64,000 nt of DNA from assembly GCA_902729315.2 (NCBI GenBank), contig LR746277.1, positions 5,461,001 through 5,525,000 on the forward strand, read 5' to 3'. Shown one piece after another: positions 62,076 through 64,000 of this stretch. The first letter of the stretch is position 1. Every line of letters begins with the position of its first letter. This DNA is from Spirodela intermedia (lineage: Eukaryota; Streptophyta; Magnoliopsida; Alismatales; Araceae). The notes below the pieces were generated by a model. That model saw only the letters and a program-made list of their open reading frames with translations, was not told where the DNA came from and did no database searches. The position numbers and the translations under genes were made by a program.

Positions 62076-63909
62076 ACGACGAGGACAACTTTGGGGGGTT
62101 GACTGGCTGGAAGACGACGACGGAATGCTTAGCGAGATGGAGGCTGAACTGGCCGCCCTTCTCGGTGACGTCCACCTTGCCCTCCCCCGGCGGCGGGAGG
62201 AGGCGGAAGGCGGCGACTAGCTTGCCGACGACGAGGGCGAGGAGGGGGAGAGCGAGGATGATGCCGGGGCAGCTCCGGCGGCCGACCCCGAAGGGCAGGT
62301 AGCGGAAGTCGACCTTCCCCCCGGCAACCGCCGCCTCCGTTTCTCGCTCCTCTTCCAGGAACCTCTCCGGGCGGAACTCGGAGGGGTCCTTCCACCAGGC
62401 GGGGTTGTTGGCGAGCCACCAGGCGTTGACCACGACCTTTGACTCCTTGGGGATGTCATAGCCGCCGAGCTTGGCCTCCTCCAAGTTCATGTGGGGGACG
62501 AGGAGCGGGATGGGCGTGTGCAGCCGCAGAGTCTCCCTCACCACCGCCTGCAGGTACGGCAGCCGGGGGAGCTCCGCCTCCGTCAGCGCCGCCCCCCTCA
62601 GGACGCCCTCCAGCTCTCGCCGGAGCTTCGACTGCACCTTCGGGTGGTTGACCAGCTCCGCGATGGCCCACTCCATTGACCACAGGGTTGTCTCGATGGC
62701 TGCACCGACGATTTTGTCATATAGTTAGAGAGAAAGCTAGAGTTACAGAGAAAGAGCGGAAGAGAGGGGGGGGTTGGGACTCACCGGCGACGTTTATGTT
62801 CTCGACAATGTAGAGGACGTTCTCGGGGCTGATCTCCCCGTTCATCTCGGCCTCGAGGATGTGGTCCATGGCGCAGCTGAGCTTCTTCTGCCGATTCTTC
62901 TCCCCGACCGCGAGCGCCTCCCTGCGGACGACCCACGCCACCGTGATGAGAGAGAGGTGAGACGGAGGGAGGACATATGAGGGAGAGAGAGAGAGAGAGA
63001 GATGGAGAGGGGCGGGTACCTCCTCTTCTGGATGTAGTGGGCGTTGAAGAAGGCCAGTCGCCTGGTCTGGAGGTCCCGGCAGCGACGGAGATAGCCGCGG
63101 AGGAAAAGGCGGAGGACGGGGATGAAGTCACCATAGTTGTACTCGAAGCTCTGGGCGAGCCTGCTCCTCTCGGAGTTGAACTGGGTGGCCTGCAGGAAGA
63201 GGGGGTCCCTCACGGACTCGAACTTCGTGTCGAACATCATCCTGTACATGACGTTGTACAGCATCAGCTGCAACCGCCGCCGCACGACCACGCCCTCCGG
63301 CCTCGCCCACTCGCCCCCGCCGGCGCCGCCCAGGTCCGCCACCGCCAGGTCCATCTCCTCCTCCCACATCCCCCGGTACTGCTGCACCACCTTGTTTGTG
63401 AAGAAGGGCATCGTCATCACGCGCCGCATCTTCCGCCAGTGGTCGCCGTAGACGGTGAACACCATGTCCTGCCCGCCGCCGGTGAAGATGTCGAAGACCA
63501 TGTTCCGCGGCCGCGAGCCGAACTCGACCCCCTGCGTGTGGAGCACCTCGGTGGCGAGCTTCGGTTCGGAGACCACCACCAGGTTCCGTGCCCCCAGCCG
63601 GAGGAGGAAGACGCCCCCGTACTTGCCGGCCAGCGACGCGAGCAGGCGGTGGTTCAGGTCATTGCCCACCTGCAGCCAGTTGCCGAACACCGGCAGGGAC
63701 AGAGGACCGGGGGGGAGGTTCCTCAGCCGCCGGGAACCAGACACGACCGAGGGGATTATCAGAGCGAGGAGGGCCGGGAGGGAGAGCCACGCCGGAGTGG
63801 GGGAGGAAGACGGCGACACGAGAGGTAGCAGGAGGTACTTGGCGACCGAGAGGATGAAAACGGCGAGGAGTATCCCGGAGAAGACGGTCTTTCCTAGAGC
63901 AAGAGCCAT
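62074..63909 (-). CDS. CYP73A: Trans-cinnamate 4-hydroxylase (cytochrome P450 CYP73A, extended N-terminus)
   Basis: Hydroxylates cinnamate to p-coumarate, the second step of the phenylpropanoid pathway, at the ER membrane. In transcript order there are three exons, 63909-63020, 62921-62785 and 62699-62074, giving about 550 residues against about 505 for the common class I enzyme. The extra length is at the N-terminus, where two hydrophobic segments (about residues 10-30 and 42-56) precede [18 protein letters not shown]. Diagnostic C4H text includes [29 protein letters not shown] and [18 protein letters not shown], then [19 protein letters not shown] (398-401), PERF (453-456) and the heme loop [10 protein letters not shown] with Cys486 are intact. 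The double hydrophobic N-terminus is the mark of class II CYP73A enzymes. The gene is very GC-rich and runs convergent to HEN2. Start is the ATG at 63909. Confidence 0.95.
62980..63001. repeat. (GA)n run in C4H intron 1
   Basis: An uninterrupted GA run, read as a CT polypyrimidine stretch on the coding strand, inside the 98-nt first intron (63019-62922). Confidence 0.85.
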
Positions 63910-63988
63910 GGCTGGTGGGACTTCTCACTCACTTTCACTTGCGGGTTCTACGTCCCTCCCCTGCGGACAGCCCTGTTCCGAGCTGCTG

Positions 63989-63995
63989 ATTTATA
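63989..63995 (-). promoter_or_regulatory. TATA box of the C4H gene
   Basis: The minus strand reads TATAAAT about 80 bp upstream of the ATG at 63909. This predicts a start site near 63960 and a leader of about 50 nt. Upstream elements lie beyond the window. Confidence 0.6.
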
Positions 63996-64000
63996 AGGAG

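Noticed and set aside
1-64000. CRISPR arrays, operons, prophage or bacterial secretion/defence systems
   Set aside because: The window is plant nuclear DNA with spliced genes. No regularly spaced repeats with unique spacers were seen.

Overview
The window is nuclear DNA of a flowering plant. All large genes are split by GT-AG introns (a few appear to be GC-AG), several products are plant-only (auxin response factor, cinnamate 4-hydroxylase, starch debranching enzyme, L-arabinokinase), and CT/GA microsatellites are common. The mix of very GC-rich exons (auxin response factor, P450, first exon of HEN2) with AT-rich internal exons, and the extended-N-terminus type of cinnamate 4-hydroxylase, suggest a monocot or early-diverging angiosperm. 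I cannot name the species.

Layout, left to right: the 3' end of a mitochondrial carrier gene (BTL1-like, +, 1-592); ISA3-type isoamylase (+, 1710-11095, 18 exons); a divergent pair of plant genes of unknown function (- 11239-11718 and + 12273-13860) sharing a 554-bp spacer; TOM7 (+, 14446-14673); about 3.9 kb of gene-poor DNA with a decayed AT-rich repeat; L-arabinokinase ARA1 (+, 18621-32402, 29 exons); the proteasome subunit RPN2 (-, 33024-42088, 14 exons), convergent with ARA1; a 5.3-kb GC-rich spacer; an ARF7/ARF19-type auxin response factor (+, 47349-52970, 14 exons); the RNA helicase HEN2 (+, 53808-61992, 16 exons); and a CYP73A cinnamate 4-hydroxylase (-, 62074-63909, 3 exons), convergent with HEN2 and separated from it by only 81 bp.

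The genes are not an operon or a biosynthetic cluster. They are ordinary housekeeping and regulatory genes: starch breakdown in plastids (ISA3), arabinose salvage (ARA1), mitochondrial import and exchange (TOM7, carrier), protein turnover (RPN2), auxin signalling (ARF), nuclear RNA surveillance (HEN2) and phenylpropanoid entry (C4H). Exon borders were placed by hand from splice consensus, reading frame and recalled family sequence. All listed frames close correctly, but no transcript evidence was available.

I see no new multi-gene system. The observations most worth following are regulatory or structural: seven TGTCTC auxin-response-type hexamers, the first six spaced exactly 10 bp apart, upstream of the auxin response factor; a possible Met-Arg5-stop upstream ORF 31 bp before its start codon; up to three GC-AG introns; a stop-free 87-nt intron in HEN2; and a 32-bp-arm hairpin inside RPN2 intron 2.
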